A stretch of 64,000 bases of DNA, taken from assembly GCF_001428545.1 (NCBI RefSeq), contig NZ_LMHZ01000013.1, positions 1,217-65,216 of the forward strand. The letters are read 5' to 3'. A model generated the notes under the pieces. That model was given only the letters and a program-made list of their open reading frames with translations. It had not been told where the DNA came from and did not search any database. Positions 38,017 to 46,700 of the stretch are shown here, one piece after another; the stretch's first letter is position 1; the number at the start of each line of letters is the position of its first letter. The DNA comes from Noviherbaspirillum sp. Root189. GTDB taxonomy: Bacteria > Pseudomonadota > Gammaproteobacteria > Burkholderiales > Burkholderiaceae_D. Both the position numbers and the translations under genes were made by a program.

Positions 38017-38580
38017 ATGTTTAACACTCCCGAGCAATTTTCCTCCGCCGCCAAAGCCAACTTTGAAGCTCAGGTTTCCCTGTTCAACAGCCTCTTCGGC
38101 AAAGCATTTGAGAGCGTCGAAAAAGTTGTTGACCTGAATTTGAATGTAGCGAAGGCATCGCTGGAAGACACATCGATTGCAGCACGCCAGTTGCTGTCTG
38201 CAAAAGACCCTCAGGAATTTTTCTCGCTGACCGCCGCACAAGCTCAACCAACCGCTGCGAAGGCAATCGCCTATGGTCGTCACCTTGCTGGTATCGTGAC
38301 CGCCGCCCAGGCTGAACTGAGCCGTGTCACCGAAGAGCAGATCGCCGAAACCGGCCGCAAGGTATCTGCCCTCGTCGACGACGTATCCAAGAATGCCCCG
38401 GCCGGTTCGGAAAACGTTGTTGCCATGTTCAAAACCGCGCTGGGTAATGCTAATGCAGGTTATGAGCAGTTCACCAAAACTGCCAAGCAGGCAGCTGAAG
38501 TGATGGAAGCGAACATGAATTCCGCCGTCACCCAGTTCTCGCAAGTCGCGGAAAAGACAGCTGGCCGTACACGCAAGTAA
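38017..38580 (+). CDS. phaP: Phasin (PHA granule-associated protein)
   Basis: 187 aa. A wholly helical, low-complexity protein: FSSAAKANFEAQVSLFNSLF, GKAFESVEKVVDLNLNVAKA, then AAQAQPTAAKAIAYGRHLAG, typical of the PhaP family of betaproteobacteria. Coats polyhydroxyalkanoate granules and controls their size and number. Strong ribosome binding site AGGAG. Monocistronic, with its own promoter and terminator. PHA synthase is not in the window. Confidence 0.92.
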   Translation: MFNTPEQFSSAAKANFEAQVSLFNSLFGKAFESVEKVVDLNLNVAKASLEDTSIAARQLLSAKDPQEFFSLTAAQAQPTAAKAIAYGRHLAGIVTAAQAELSRVTEEQIAETGRKVSALVDDVSKNAPAGSENVVAMFKTALGNANAGYEQFTKTAKQAAEVMEANMNSAVTQFSQVAEKTAGRTRK

Positions 38581-38608
38581 TCCTTCATCCCGGATTCCGG
38601 ATGATGCA

Positions 38609-38637
38609 AAACGGGCCGCAATGCGGCCCGTTTTTTT
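38609..38637 (+). terminator. Intrinsic terminator of the phasin gene
   Basis: AAACGGGCCGC (38609-38619) and GCGGCCCGTTT (38623-38633) with a three-base loop, followed by a run of T. Confidence 0.92.
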
Positions 38638-38712
38638 ATTGGTGATACAAGGCAGCGCTGCTCAAATTTATGCGGGAATCCCCTTTTACCGCGAGATGAA
38701 GGCGATGATCGC

Positions 38713-38799
38713 TTAAAGCGTCGACACCATATACGTCGCGGCAAAGGTTGTAGCTACCAGCACAATATAGGAAAGGGTACGCAAGGTTTCCATGGTCAT
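38713..38799 (-). CDS. Possible 28-aa single-helix membrane peptide
   Basis: Minus-strand frame MTMETLRTLSYIVLVATTFA and eight more residues to TAA at 38713. It has one hydrophobic helix (LSYIVLVATTFAATYMV) with a short charged start, a shape seen in real bacterial small membrane proteins. The ribosome binding site is poor (GGA eight bases before the third-codon ATG). It stands alone between the phasin terminator and xerD. Kept as a low-confidence call. Confidence 0.35.
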   Translation of the reverse strand: MTMETLRTLSYIVLVATTFAATYMVSTL

Positions 38800-38911
38800 T
38801 GTCCAAAACGGGTCGTTGGACATTCACTTTAGCAATTATTGTTCCATTTCAAATTGACAGAAAGCAATAGTTTTAATGCCTTCATGTCATGTTAACGTGA
38901 CAAAACAGAGC

Positions 38912-39817
38912 TTATCCCCGCGGGTGATGTTCCGCGTGCAGTTTCTTCAGACGTTCCCGGGCAACATGGGTATATATCTGGGTAGTTGAAATATCGGCAT
39001 GCCCCAGTAAAAGCTGGACAACACGCAGGTCCGCACCATGGTTGAGCAAGTGGGTGGCAAACGCATGCCGCAAGGTGTGCGGTGACAGCGGCGCATTGAT
39101 ATCCGCCTTGAGCGCATGCTTCTTGATCAGGGTCCAGAACATCTGGCGCGTCATCGGGCCGCCACGTGCGGTCACAAACAACGCGTCATCGACCTGGCCG
39201 TTCAGGATGGCGAGCCTGCCCTCTTTCAGGTAGCGTTCGATCCATTGGCGCGCCTCTTCCCCGAACGGCACTAGCCGTGTCTTGGCGCCCTTCCCGGTAA
39301 TCCGGAGCACGCCCTCATTCATGCCCAGTTCCATGGTCTTGAGCAAAACCAGTTCGGACACGCGCAAGCCGCTGGCATACATCAGTTCCAGCATCGTGCG
39401 GTCACGCAGGCCCAGCGGCGTACTGACGTCGGGCGCGGCGAGCAAAGCCTCGACCTGCGCCTCGGACAGCGTTTTGGGCGTACGTGGCGGCTGCTTGGCC
39501 GATTTCAGTTTCAGACAGGGGTCAACATGAATCCTGTTCTGCCGCAGCGCCATTTGATAGAAGCGCTTGAGTACTGCCAGACGCCGGTTGGCCGACGTTG
39601 CCTTGGTATCGGCATGGCGTGCTGCGAAGTAGGCCAGGATATCCTGGGCTTGGGCGGCATGCAGATCCTTACCGTGCTGCTCGGCGAGCCAGGTACCAAA
39701 TAAGGTCATATCCCGCCGGTACGCTTCCAACGAGTTTTTGGCTAGTCCGTCTTCCAGCCACAGGGTGTCGCAGAATTCGTCGATGAGATTCTGGTTTGCT
39801 ACTGGCGCTTCACTCAT
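38912..39817 (-). CDS. xerD: Tyrosine recombinase XerD
   Basis: 301 aa. The N-terminal SAM-like core-binding domain (LIDEFCDTLWLEDGLAKNSLEAYRRD) is followed by the catalytic domain with the R-H-x-x-R set: ASGLRVSELVLL, HTLRHAFATHLLNHGADLRVVQ, LGHADISTTQIYTHV with the tyrosine nucleophile. Length and sequence are those of chromosome-dimer XerD acting at dif with XerC, not of a phage integrase. Its ATG overlaps the ogt stop by four bases. Confidence 0.93.
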   Translation of the reverse strand: MSEAPVANQNLIDEFCDTLWLEDGLAKNSLEAYRRDMTLFGTWLAEQHGKDLHAAQAQDILAYFAARHADTKATSANRRLAVLKRFYQMALRQNRIHVDPCLKLKSAKQPPRTPKTLSEAQVEALLAAPDVSTPLGLRDRTMLELMYASGLRVSELVLLKTMELGMNEGVLRITGKGAKTRLVPFGEEARQWIERYLKEGRLAILNGQVDDALFVTARGGPMTRQMFWTLIKKHALKADINAPLSPHTLRHAFATHLLNHGADLRVVQLLLGHADISTTQIYTHVARERLKKLHAEHHPRG

Positions 39818-40344
39818 CGGTAAGCCGTAACGCCTTCATGGGCAAGCAACCACCGTTTGACACCGAGATGAAAACCGGTCTCGTCATCATGGTTGGAAAA
39901 GCCGCCGAGTCCCCCGGACGCCGTGACCCGGTGACAGGGAATCACTAGCGGAAACCAGTTGGCGCCGCAGGCCTGTCCGACCGCCCTTGGCGCCGAGCGG
40001 ATCAGTTTGGCCACTTGGCCGTAGGTCCGCACATCGCCGCGCGGAATGGTGCTGATGACATCCCAAACCTTGCGCTGAAACGCCGTGCCTACTTCGGCCA
40101 GCGGCAGATCGAAACGGAAGTCGGGTTCGTTGAGATAGCGCTCTACCTGGCGTGCTGCCTGTTCCGACAGGGCGTCGACCGGCGCCTTTTCATCGAAGCT
40201 CGGCGGCAGATAGACGAGTTCACGAACGATGCCAGGCTCGGTACGGATTCCGACCGCTCCCCAGGGAGCCTCGACGATGGCGGAAAATAGCGTTTGATTG
40301 GAAGATGCTTTCATCCCGCTAGCATAAATCAAAAGCAGGGACAT
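39814..40344 (-). CDS. ogt: Methylated-DNA-protein-cysteine methyltransferase
   Basis: 176 aa, or 166 from the in-frame ATG at 40314. The C-terminal domain carries VIPCHRVTASGGLGGFSN with the acceptor cysteine of the PCHRV motif, preceded by FQRKVWDVISTIPRGDVRTYGQVAKLI (DNA-binding helix with Arg finger). It removes O6-alkylguanine in a single suicidal transfer. Overlaps xerD by four bases, so the two are co-translated. Confidence 0.92.
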   Translation of the reverse strand: MSLLLIYASGMKASSNQTLFSAIVEAPWGAVGIRTEPGIVRELVYLPPSFDEKAPVDALSEQAARQVERYLNEPDFRFDLPLAEVGTAFQRKVWDVISTIPRGDVRTYGQVAKLIRSAPRAVGQACGANWFPLVIPCHRVTASGGLGGFSNHDDETGFHLGVKRWLLAHEGVTAYR

Positions 40345-40403
40345 TTTGTTTCATCCGCACAGTCAGACTAAAGGTGTTGCAAGTCTGCCCCATACAAAAC
40401 CAA

Positions 40404-40434
40404 ACCGGCGCGCCCCTTTCGGTGGCGCGCCGGT
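40404..40434 (-). terminator. Terminator of the tctCBA operon
   Basis: Perfect 11-bp stem ACCGGCGCGCC (40404-40414) and GGCGCGCCGGT (40424-40434). On the minus strand, downstream of tctA, it continues into TTGGTTTTG. Confidence 0.75.
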
Positions 40435-40471
40435 CCAGACAGAGATTTACCGGCATACCCGGCCGCCGTTC

Positions 40472-41971
40472 TTACTCGACGAATGCCTCTTCGCGCTTCT
40501 TGCGCAAGGAAGGCAACAGCACGACCGCCATGGCCAGCGCGGACAGGATCAGCATGGTGGCGCTGATCGGCCGCTGCAGGAAAACTAACGGATCGCTGCG
40601 CGACAGCAGCAAGGCGCGACGCAGATATTCTTCCATCATCGGCCCGATAATGAAGGCCAGCATCATCGGTGCGGCTTCCATCTCAAGCTTGGCGCAGATA
40701 TAGCCGAACAGGCCGAATCCCGCCATCACGAACACGTCGAATTCGCTGTTGTTCAAGCTGAATACGCCAATCGCACAGAAGACCAGGATGCCCGGGTACA
40801 GGAAGTGGTAAGGCACCATGATCATGCGCACCCACAGCCCGATCATCGGCAGGTTCAGCACGATCAGGAAGAAGTTACCGATCCACATCGAAGCGATGAT
40901 GCCCCAGAACAGCGCCGGTTGTTCCGTCATCACCGCCGGTCCCGGCTGAATGCCCTGGATGATCATCGCGCCGATCATCAGTGCCATCACCGGGTTGGAT
41001 GGAATCCCCAGGGTCAGCATCGGGATGAAGGAAGTTTGCGCGCCGGCATTGTTGGCAGCTTCTGGTGCGGCCACGCCTTCAATGGCGCCCTTGCCGAACT
41101 GCGCCGAGTTCTTCGATACCTTCTTCTCGATCGAATAAGCAGCGAACGACGAGAGCATCGCGCCACCGCCGGGCAGGATACCCAGCGCCGAACCGAGCGC
41201 GGTGCCGCGCAGGATGGGCGCTATGATGCGCTTGAGATCGTCCTTGCTGGGCATCAGTCCCTGGACCTTCTTGATACTCAGTGAACGTTCTTCCTGATTT
41301 TCCAGGTTGCGAATGATTTCACCCAGGCCGAACATGCCCATGGCAACCACCACGAAGTTGATGCCATCCGCCAGTTGCGGCACGTCGAAGGTATAGCGCG
41401 GGGTGCCTGAATTGACGTCAGTACCGATCAACCCCAGCAGCAGACCAAGCATAATCATGCCGAGCGCGCGCAGCAGCGAGCCGTGTGCCAGTACCACCGA
41501 GGCAACCAGGCCCAGCACCATCAGCGAAAAGTATTCAGCGGGACCAAACTGCAGTGCCAGTTCGGCCAGGGGCGGTGCGAACAGTGCGAGCAACAGTGTG
41601 GCAACAGTACCGGCAAAGAATGAACCGATACCAGCGGTAGCGAGGGCCTTGCCGGCATGACCCTGACGGGCCATCTGATAGCCATCGATCGCGGTCACGA
41701 CCGACGAGGATTCGCCCGGCAGGTTGACCAGAATCGCGGTGGTGGAGCCGCCGTACTGCGCGCCGTAATAAATACCGGCCAACATGATCAGCGAAGAGAT
41801 CGGCGGCAGCGCGAACGTCGCCGGCAGCAGCATGGCGATGGTCGCGGTCGGCCCGAGGCCGGGCAGCACACCGATGGCGGTACCCAGGAACACCCCGATC
41901 AGGCAGTACATCAGATTGGATAAAGTGAGCGCGGTATCGAAGCCGAGTGCGAGGTTACTTAGAATTTCCAT
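40472..41971 (-). CDS. tctA: Tripartite tricarboxylate transporter large membrane subunit TctA
   Basis: 499 aa with about 12 membrane helices. The family signature GVLPGLGPTATIAMLLP near residue 38 and the second glycine-rich ALGILPGGGAMLSSFAAY near 265 are present, with YGAQYGGSTTAILVNLPGESSSV. It is the ion-coupled channel of the TTT system that takes up citrate-like carboxylates with TctB and a periplasmic TctC. Last gene of tctC-tctB-tctA. Confidence 0.93.
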   Translation of the reverse strand: MEILSNLALGFDTALTLSNLMYCLIGVFLGTAIGVLPGLGPTATIAMLLPATFALPPISSLIMLAGIYYGAQYGGSTTAILVNLPGESSSVVTAIDGYQMARQGHAGKALATAGIGSFFAGTVATLLLALFAPPLAELALQFGPAEYFSLMVLGLVASVVLAHGSLLRALGMIMLGLLLGLIGTDVNSGTPRYTFDVPQLADGINFVVVAMGMFGLGEIIRNLENQEERSLSIKKVQGLMPSKDDLKRIIAPILRGTALGSALGILPGGGAMLSSFAAYSIEKKVSKNSAQFGKGAIEGVAAPEAANNAGAQTSFIPMLTLGIPSNPVMALMIGAMIIQGIQPGPAVMTEQPALFWGIIASMWIGNFFLIVLNLPMIGLWVRMIMVPYHFLYPGILVFCAIGVFSLNNSEFDVFVMAGFGLFGYICAKLEMEAAPMMLAFIIGPMMEEYLRRALLLSRSDPLVFLQRPISATMLILSALAMAVVLLPSLRKKREEAFVE

Positions 41972-41983
41972 TGTTCATTCCCC

Positions 41984-42445
41984 TTAGAACCCGAGCCACG
42001 GGCCGAGCATCGGCATCGGCAGGCCGAGCGCTTTCACAAATACCAGCACGCTGAACACCGCGAGGCCAATGGCGACTGCGAGGAAAGGCGCCACCCTGAA
42101 CTTGATACTGGCCAGCCCACTGAGCATGACCAGGACGATAATGGCAATTGCCAGGCCGGCACCGCGCACGAGCACACCAAACAGCACGGTACCCATGATC
42201 ACCAGCACGATGCCTTTTATCGAAAAGGCCCCAATGGCTTCGCCGGAACTAATCAATGAGCGCACCACGGCAATGGCACCGATCAGGGCAAGCAGTCCGC
42301 CAAGGATGGTGGGGAAGTAGGCCGGGCCCATCCTGCCGGCGCTACCCATTGAATAGTCCCGGCCGATAAAGATCGCGGCCAGTCCAATGGCGATGAAAAT
42401 CACCCCCGACCAGAGGTCCTTGGGGTTGCGGATGAATGATGCCAA
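41984..42445 (-). CDS. tctB: Tripartite tricarboxylate transporter small membrane subunit TctB
   Basis: 153 aa with four membrane helices (DLWSGVIFIAIGLAAIFIGR, then ILGGLLALIGAIAVVRSLI). Starts at TTG 42445, chosen because AGGAGGAG lies six bases upstream and no ATG is near. Small partner of TctA; the spacing of 12 bases to tctA fits one operon. Confidence 0.88.
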   Translation of the reverse strand: MASFIRNPKDLWSGVIFIAIGLAAIFIGRDYSMGSAGRMGPAYFPTILGGLLALIGAIAVVRSLISSGEAIGAFSIKGIVLVIMGTVLFGVLVRGAGLAIAIIVLVMLSGLASIKFRVAPFLAVAIGLAVFSVLVFVKALGLPMPMLGPWLGF

Positions 42446-42593
42446 AATCGTCTCCTCCTTGGTTTACAAATATGTTGCAATTCTGCCTGTCTTGCGGGGC
42501 GCTGTTTTTACCTGCATGTTAGCTGCAACCCGTATGAGAAGCGGGGCGATGATGCCCCGCTTCCTTTACTGCATGGCTTTATACCACTTTTGT

Positions 42594-43577
42594 TTAATCG
42601 GCATACACGCCGGCCTTCTTGATAATTGGGGCCCACTTGTCAATTTCGGCCTTGAGGTGACTCCGCAACGCTTCCGGGGTGGCGCGGTTTTCTGCAACCG
42701 GCTCGGTGCCAAGTTCAGCGAAGCGCTGCTTGACGGTCGAATCTTTGAGAGCGATCTGGAGAGCACCTGCCAGTTTGTCAATTGCCGGTTTAGGCGTGCC
42801 CTTAGGTGCATACAAGCCATGCCACACCGCAATCTCGAAGTTCGGCAATCCGGCTTCATTGGCTGTTGGCAGATCCGGCAGTGACGGCACCTTGGTCTTC
42901 GTCGTGACCGCATAGGCCTTGATCTTGCCGCTCTTGATCTGGCTGGTGGTGTTGGTGGTCTGGTCGCACATGAAGTCGACCTGACTGCCCAGCAAGTCAT
43001 TCATCGCAGGACCTGTCCCCTTGTAAGGAACGGTAGTGACTTCGGTATCGATTGCGGTCTGGAACAGCATTCCGCACAGGTGCGATGCTGAACCAACACC
43101 GGCGTTGGCGTAGCTAACCTTGTTCTTGTTAGCCTTGATATAGGAGATCAGCTCCTTGAAATCCTTGGCGGGAAAATCCTTGCGTGCCACGATAGTCATC
43201 GGCACATCGGTGACAAGGCCGATCGGCTCGAAGCTATCGATCGAACTATAAGAAAGCTTGCGATACAGGGTCGGTGCGGTAGATTGGCCGATATGGTGCA
43301 GGAAAACGGTATGGCCATCCGGCTCCGCCTTTGCAACCCGGGCTGCGCCAATAGTACCGCCCGCACCACCAACGTTCTCGACGATCACCTGCTGGTTCAG
43401 TGTTTTGCTCATCGACTGCGCTACCAGACGGGCCACGGTATCGGTTGGGCCGCCTGCTGCGAATGGCACAATCATCGTGATAGTTTTGGTCGGGAAAGTG
43501 GCCTGTGCATGAGCAAAGGTGCTTGCTACCAGTGCCAGCCCTGCTACGAAACGAAATGACTTGATATTCACGTGCAT
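42594..43577 (-). CDS. tctC: TctC/Bug-family periplasmic binding protein (operon member)
   Basis: 327 aa. Signal peptide MHVNIKSFRFVAGLALVAST to about residue 26, then the Bug fold: FPTKTITMIVPFAAGGPTDT (carboxylate-binding loop), ENVGGAGGTIGAARVAKAEPDG and VPYKGTGPAMNDLLGSQVDFM. It delivers a carboxylate ligand to TctAB. Substrate not predictable. GAGGAG precedes the start. First gene of the operon; a 17-base palindrome lies about 170 bases upstream. Confidence 0.9.
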   Translation of the reverse strand: MHVNIKSFRFVAGLALVASTFAHAQATFPTKTITMIVPFAAGGPTDTVARLVAQSMSKTLNQQVIVENVGGAGGTIGAARVAKAEPDGHTVFLHHIGQSTAPTLYRKLSYSSIDSFEPIGLVTDVPMTIVARKDFPAKDFKELISYIKANKNKVSYANAGVGSASHLCGMLFQTAIDTEVTTVPYKGTGPAMNDLLGSQVDFMCDQTTNTTSQIKSGKIKAYAVTTKTKVPSLPDLPTANEAGLPNFEIAVWHGLYAPKGTPKPAIDKLAGALQIALKDSTVKQRFAELGTEPVAENRATPEALRSHLKAEIDKWAPIIKKAGVYAD

Positions 43578-43742
43578 TGCTCCTCTTTAATAGTTGTATA
43601 AATGCATGACCTGTCCGGCTGATCAGTAAGCCACGCAAAGTATTTCAAAGTATTTTCAATACTATGCGCATACCAAGTCTGCATTCAACCTATTATTGTC
43701 ATGACACGTGTATGGCGCTACTGTGGAAACCCGCAAATCATG

Positions 43743-43759
43743 TTTGTGCGACGCACAAA
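43743..43759. repeat. 17-base palindrome upstream of tctC, second copy
   Basis: TTTGTGCG-A-CGCACAAA, identical in both arms to the palindrome before the phasin gene (37891-37907). It lies between the uspA stop (43779) and tctC start (43577), so it is more likely a tctC control site than a uspA one. Confidence 0.65.
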
Positions 43760-43778
43760 GTTTGCAGCCAGGGTTGCC

Positions 43779-44204
43779 TTACTTTACCAAGACCACCGGA
43801 ACGTCAGCCAGATGAATTATTTTGGTGGCAACCGAACCCATTAGCAAACTGCTAATTCCTGACAGCCCACGCGTACCGATGACGATTTCATCGCAGCCTT
43901 TGTCATGCGCGAATCGCGTAATAATTTCAGCCGGTTCGCCAACAAACAGATGGTGACTATAGGACACACCAGCGGATTCGAGCATTGCGCATGGCCCTTC
44001 CAGAACCTTCATGCCTTCCTCATGATGAAACTGCTTCAGCTGTCTGGCGTCCACAAAGCCGCTGACACCGCCGTGCAATGCATACTGCACATTTACCAGC
44101 AGAACTTGTATCTGGTCTTTCGCGCCAGAGGCTCGTTTGATTACATGAGCGAGAGCATGCTGTGAACTTTCCGAGCCATCAATCGCCAACAGGATTTTTT
44201 GCAT
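43779..44204 (-). CDS. Universal stress protein, UspA family
   Basis: 141 aa. The ATP-binding type pattern is visible: KILLAIDGSESSQHALAHVI at the N-terminus and EIVIGTRGLSGISSLLMGSVATKIIH near the end (G-x2-G-x9-G-S/T). Small cytoplasmic stress protein; gene symbols for the many paralogues are not reliable. Stands between terC and tctC on the same strand. Confidence 0.9.
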   Translation of the reverse strand: MQKILLAIDGSESSQHALAHVIKRASGAKDQIQVLLVNVQYALHGGVSGFVDARQLKQFHHEEGMKVLEGPCAMLESAGVSYSHHLFVGEPAEIITRFAHDKGCDEIVIGTRGLSGISSLLMGSVATKIIHLADVPVVLVK

Positions 44205-44258
44205 TGTTGTTTCCTCTCAGTGAAACGGCGTCCTGTGCACTGGCAGGACCGTACGTAG

Positions 44259-44999
44259 TTAATGGCCTCCGGTATTTTCGCGCGCTTCTTTTTGCGCTGC
44301 CAGATCTTCCGGCAGGGCGGCTCGCGATTCGGCGCGTGCAGCGAGCAGCTTACCTATTGCTACCACGATTACCGCGCCCAGCAATGGCGCTATCCACTTC
44401 GCTGCAGGCAAATTTACCGCAAACCAGTCCTGGACTGCCACATCTTCAACCACCATTCCACCTGCGATCCAGCCAAGCAGCGCACCGCCGCCGACGATAA
44501 CCAGAGGAAAACGATCCATCAGCTTCATCACCAATTGACTGCCCAGCATGATGATTGGAATGCTCAGCAGCAAGCCGAAGATGATGAGCACCTTGCTGTC
44601 ACCCGCGGCTCCGGCAATGGCAATCACATTATCCAGACTCATGACAGCGTCGGCGACAATGATGGTTTTGATGGCGGATATCAGCGTAGCGCCTGCTTCA
44701 ATGTGATGACCGCCCTCTTCCGGCTCCGGCAGGAGAAGCTTCACACCGATCCACAAGAGCAATGCAGCGCCAACAAGCTTTAAGTAGGGCACTGCGAGCA
44801 GCGTTACCGCAAAGAAGATCAGCACCACGCGTAGACCGACTGCACCAAACATGCCCCACAGGATACCTAGTTTGCGTTCTCTTTCCGGTAAGCGACGGCA
44901 GGCCAGGCCGATGACAACGGCGTTGTCGCCACCGAGTACGATATCGATGGCGACAATCTGCAAGATGGCCAGCCAAAATGAAGGGTTACTAAAGTCCAT
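44259..44999 (-). CDS. TerC-family integral membrane protein
   Basis: 246 aa from ATG 44999 (MDFSNPSFWLAILQIVAIDIVLG), with AAGG upstream; the frame is open 32 codons further. Seven membrane helices. The acidic repeats VLGGDNAVVIGLACRRLP and MSLDNVIAIAGAAGDSK carry the two Asp-Asn pairs typical of TerC/Alx metal exporters, a family tied to manganese efflux and tellurite resistance. It has a long leader with a terminator-like hairpin. Confidence 0.88.
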   Translation of the reverse strand: MDFSNPSFWLAILQIVAIDIVLGGDNAVVIGLACRRLPERERKLGILWGMFGAVGLRVVLIFFAVTLLAVPYLKLVGAALLLWIGVKLLLPEPEEGGHHIEAGATLISAIKTIIVADAVMSLDNVIAIAGAAGDSKVLIIFGLLLSIPIIMLGSQLVMKLMDRFPLVIVGGGALLGWIAGGMVVEDVAVQDWFAVNLPAAKWIAPLLGAVIVVAIGKLLAARAESRAALPEDLAAQKEARENTGGH

Positions 45000-45035
45000 G
45001 ATTACCTTACATGCCTGAATAACGGGGATGAGAAA

Positions 45036-45057
45036 AAGCGCCTGCCTTGAAGCGCTT
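45036..45057 (-). terminator. Terminator-like hairpin in the terC leader
   Basis: AAGCGC (45036-45041) and GCGCTT (45052-45057). On the minus strand the stem is followed by TTTCTC and lies about 37 bases before the terC ATG. A further TTTCGG/CCGAAA hairpin lies upstream (about 45105-45120). I looked for the yybP-ykoY manganese riboswitch core and could not make it fit. Confidence 0.4.
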
Positions 45058-45295
45058 GTCCGAAAACTTAAGCTGCCCAAAGACCTCGATACCACAGCTT
45101 TCGGAAGAGCCGAAAAATGGTCGTTGGCGAGTATACAACATCGTTTTATCCGTTAATTCCGTTAATTCGAGCAATTCCTGCGTAAAAAGCGCAGCTTACG
45201 CCGGCACCTTTATTCCGATCGCTGCAAGGCTGTACCGACGTAAAACAGGCAAAGCGATGTTTTAATGGCGTCGCCTGTCGAGGCGGGGACGATGA

Positions 45296-46273
45296 TCAGG
45301 TGCCGTCGAAACGAATATTCTGCTTCTTGACCAGATTCTTCATTTTGTCCAATTCGGTCTTGATTTCAGCCGCATGCTCGGCCGGCGTATTGCCTACAGG
45401 TTCCGCGCCGCTTTGCTTGAGTCGCTCACGCACTTCAGGCATGGCAAGAACTTTCACTGCCGCAGCATTGATTTTCTTGACAATGTCGTCCGGCGTTTTC
45501 GGCGGAGCAACCAGGCCATACCATGCCGGATCGTTAACCTGGGGAAGCCCAAGTTCTGCAAACGTTGGAACATTAGGCAAGGCTTCAAGACGCTTGTTCC
45601 ATGCAATCGCCAACGGCCGCAGCTTGTTCGCCTGAATGTGTGACATGGACGAAGGCAGGTTATCAAACATCATGTCGACTTGGCCGCCAAGCAGATCGTT
45701 CAGCGCGGGCCCGGCACCCCGATACGGAATGTGGAGGATGAAGGTTCCTGTGGCAAGTTTGAATTGCTCGCCGACCATGTGCTGGATACTGCAGGTGCCT
45801 GACGTTGCATAGTTCAGCTTGCCCGGACTCTTCTTCACATAGTCAATGTACTGTTTGAAGTCCTGCGCCGGAAACTTGGGATTGACAGTCAGGACATTTG
45901 GCGTCCGTGCGAGGTTGGTGATCGGGGTGAAGTCCGTCAAGGGGTTGTAGCCGAGCTTAGGATTGCACGCCGCATTCACTGCATGGGTCGAGATGGTGGA
46001 GATGCCGAGGGTATAGCCGTCGGGATCAGCCTTGGCGACAGCAGTGGCCCCAATACTGCCTCCGCCACCACCACGGTTCTCGATGACAACTGGTTGACCA
46101 AGCTCCTTGCCCAGCTTGTCGCCGACGACACGTGCCACGATATCAGTGGTTCCACCCGGCGCAAACGGCACGATCAGGCGGATGGGCTTGTTCGGATAAG
46201 ACTCTGCGTAAGCGGCCGATGCCATGATCGACAGCGACGTCATCAGCGGCACGGCAAGGTAATGTAATTTCAT
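45296..46273 (-). CDS. Bug-family (TctC-like) periplasmic binding protein, orphan
   Basis: 325 aa from ATG 46273 (MKLHYLAVPLMTSLSIMASA signal peptide), with AGGAG upstream; the longer frame to 46375 is not needed. Bug motifs: YPNKPIRLIVPFAPGGTTDI, ENRGGGGGSIGATAVAKADPDG and IPYRGAGPALNDLLGGQVDMM. No TctA/TctB genes adjoin it. Orphans of this type are numerous in Burkholderiales. Ligand unknown, probably a carboxylate. Confidence 0.9.
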   Translation of the reverse strand: MKLHYLAVPLMTSLSIMASAAYAESYPNKPIRLIVPFAPGGTTDIVARVVGDKLGKELGQPVVIENRGGGGGSIGATAVAKADPDGYTLGISTISTHAVNAACNPKLGYNPLTDFTPITNLARTPNVLTVNPKFPAQDFKQYIDYVKKSPGKLNYATSGTCSIQHMVGEQFKLATGTFILHIPYRGAGPALNDLLGGQVDMMFDNLPSSMSHIQANKLRPLAIAWNKRLEALPNVPTFAELGLPQVNDPAWYGLVAPPKTPDDIVKKINAAAVKVLAMPEVRERLKQSGAEPVGNTPAEHAAEIKTELDKMKNLVKKQNIRFDGT

Positions 46274-46570
46274 TGGATATCTCCTGTGTTGATCGTTACC
46301 TTCTATGGGAACGGTGATGAAGAAAATGACGGCGGTACGTAGGATTAACAGTACCGACACGAGGTAAGTATGCAAACTTCAGGCCAGAATTCTTCTGCAG
46401 GCAGTAGCCGTCTCTTATCGATACAGTCTTCCGGCATGAGCAAACGTACCGGGCAGAATGTACTCTGGAGTTGTCTGAAAAACCGCAAAGTGTTGCCGCC
46501 AAATTCTGGAGATCAGCACATAAAGGAATAAAGTAATGAAGGACATGTCGCCTGGGTTTTTGCGTCTGCT

Positions 46571-46700
46571 TATACCAATCCCAACCTGTAACGTGACAAA
46601 TGAGATCGATGGATTTTTTTGACTGGCAAGGCGCAGGAGGAGTCAATAGCGGGCTATTGACGACGACTCATGGTGCGTTATGGGTTGGGATTGGTATTAC
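46571..46700. mobile_element. MITE-like element, copy A (full terminal inverted repeats)
   Basis: About 130 bases. TACCAATCCCAACC at 46573-46586 is repeated inverted at 46683-46696 (GGTTGGGATTGGTA), with further similarity inside (TAACG/CGTTA). The middle holds a perfect hairpin GTCAATAGC-GG-GCTATTGAC. The same sequence, in opposite orientation and with about 46 extra bases, occurs at 62335-62492. No coding capacity. The right end touches the dctP stop codon (46697-46699). Confidence 0.8.

Noticed and set aside
45000-45140. yybP-ykoY manganese riboswitch in the terC leader
   Set aside because: The conserved loop sequences could not be aligned; only generic hairpins remain.
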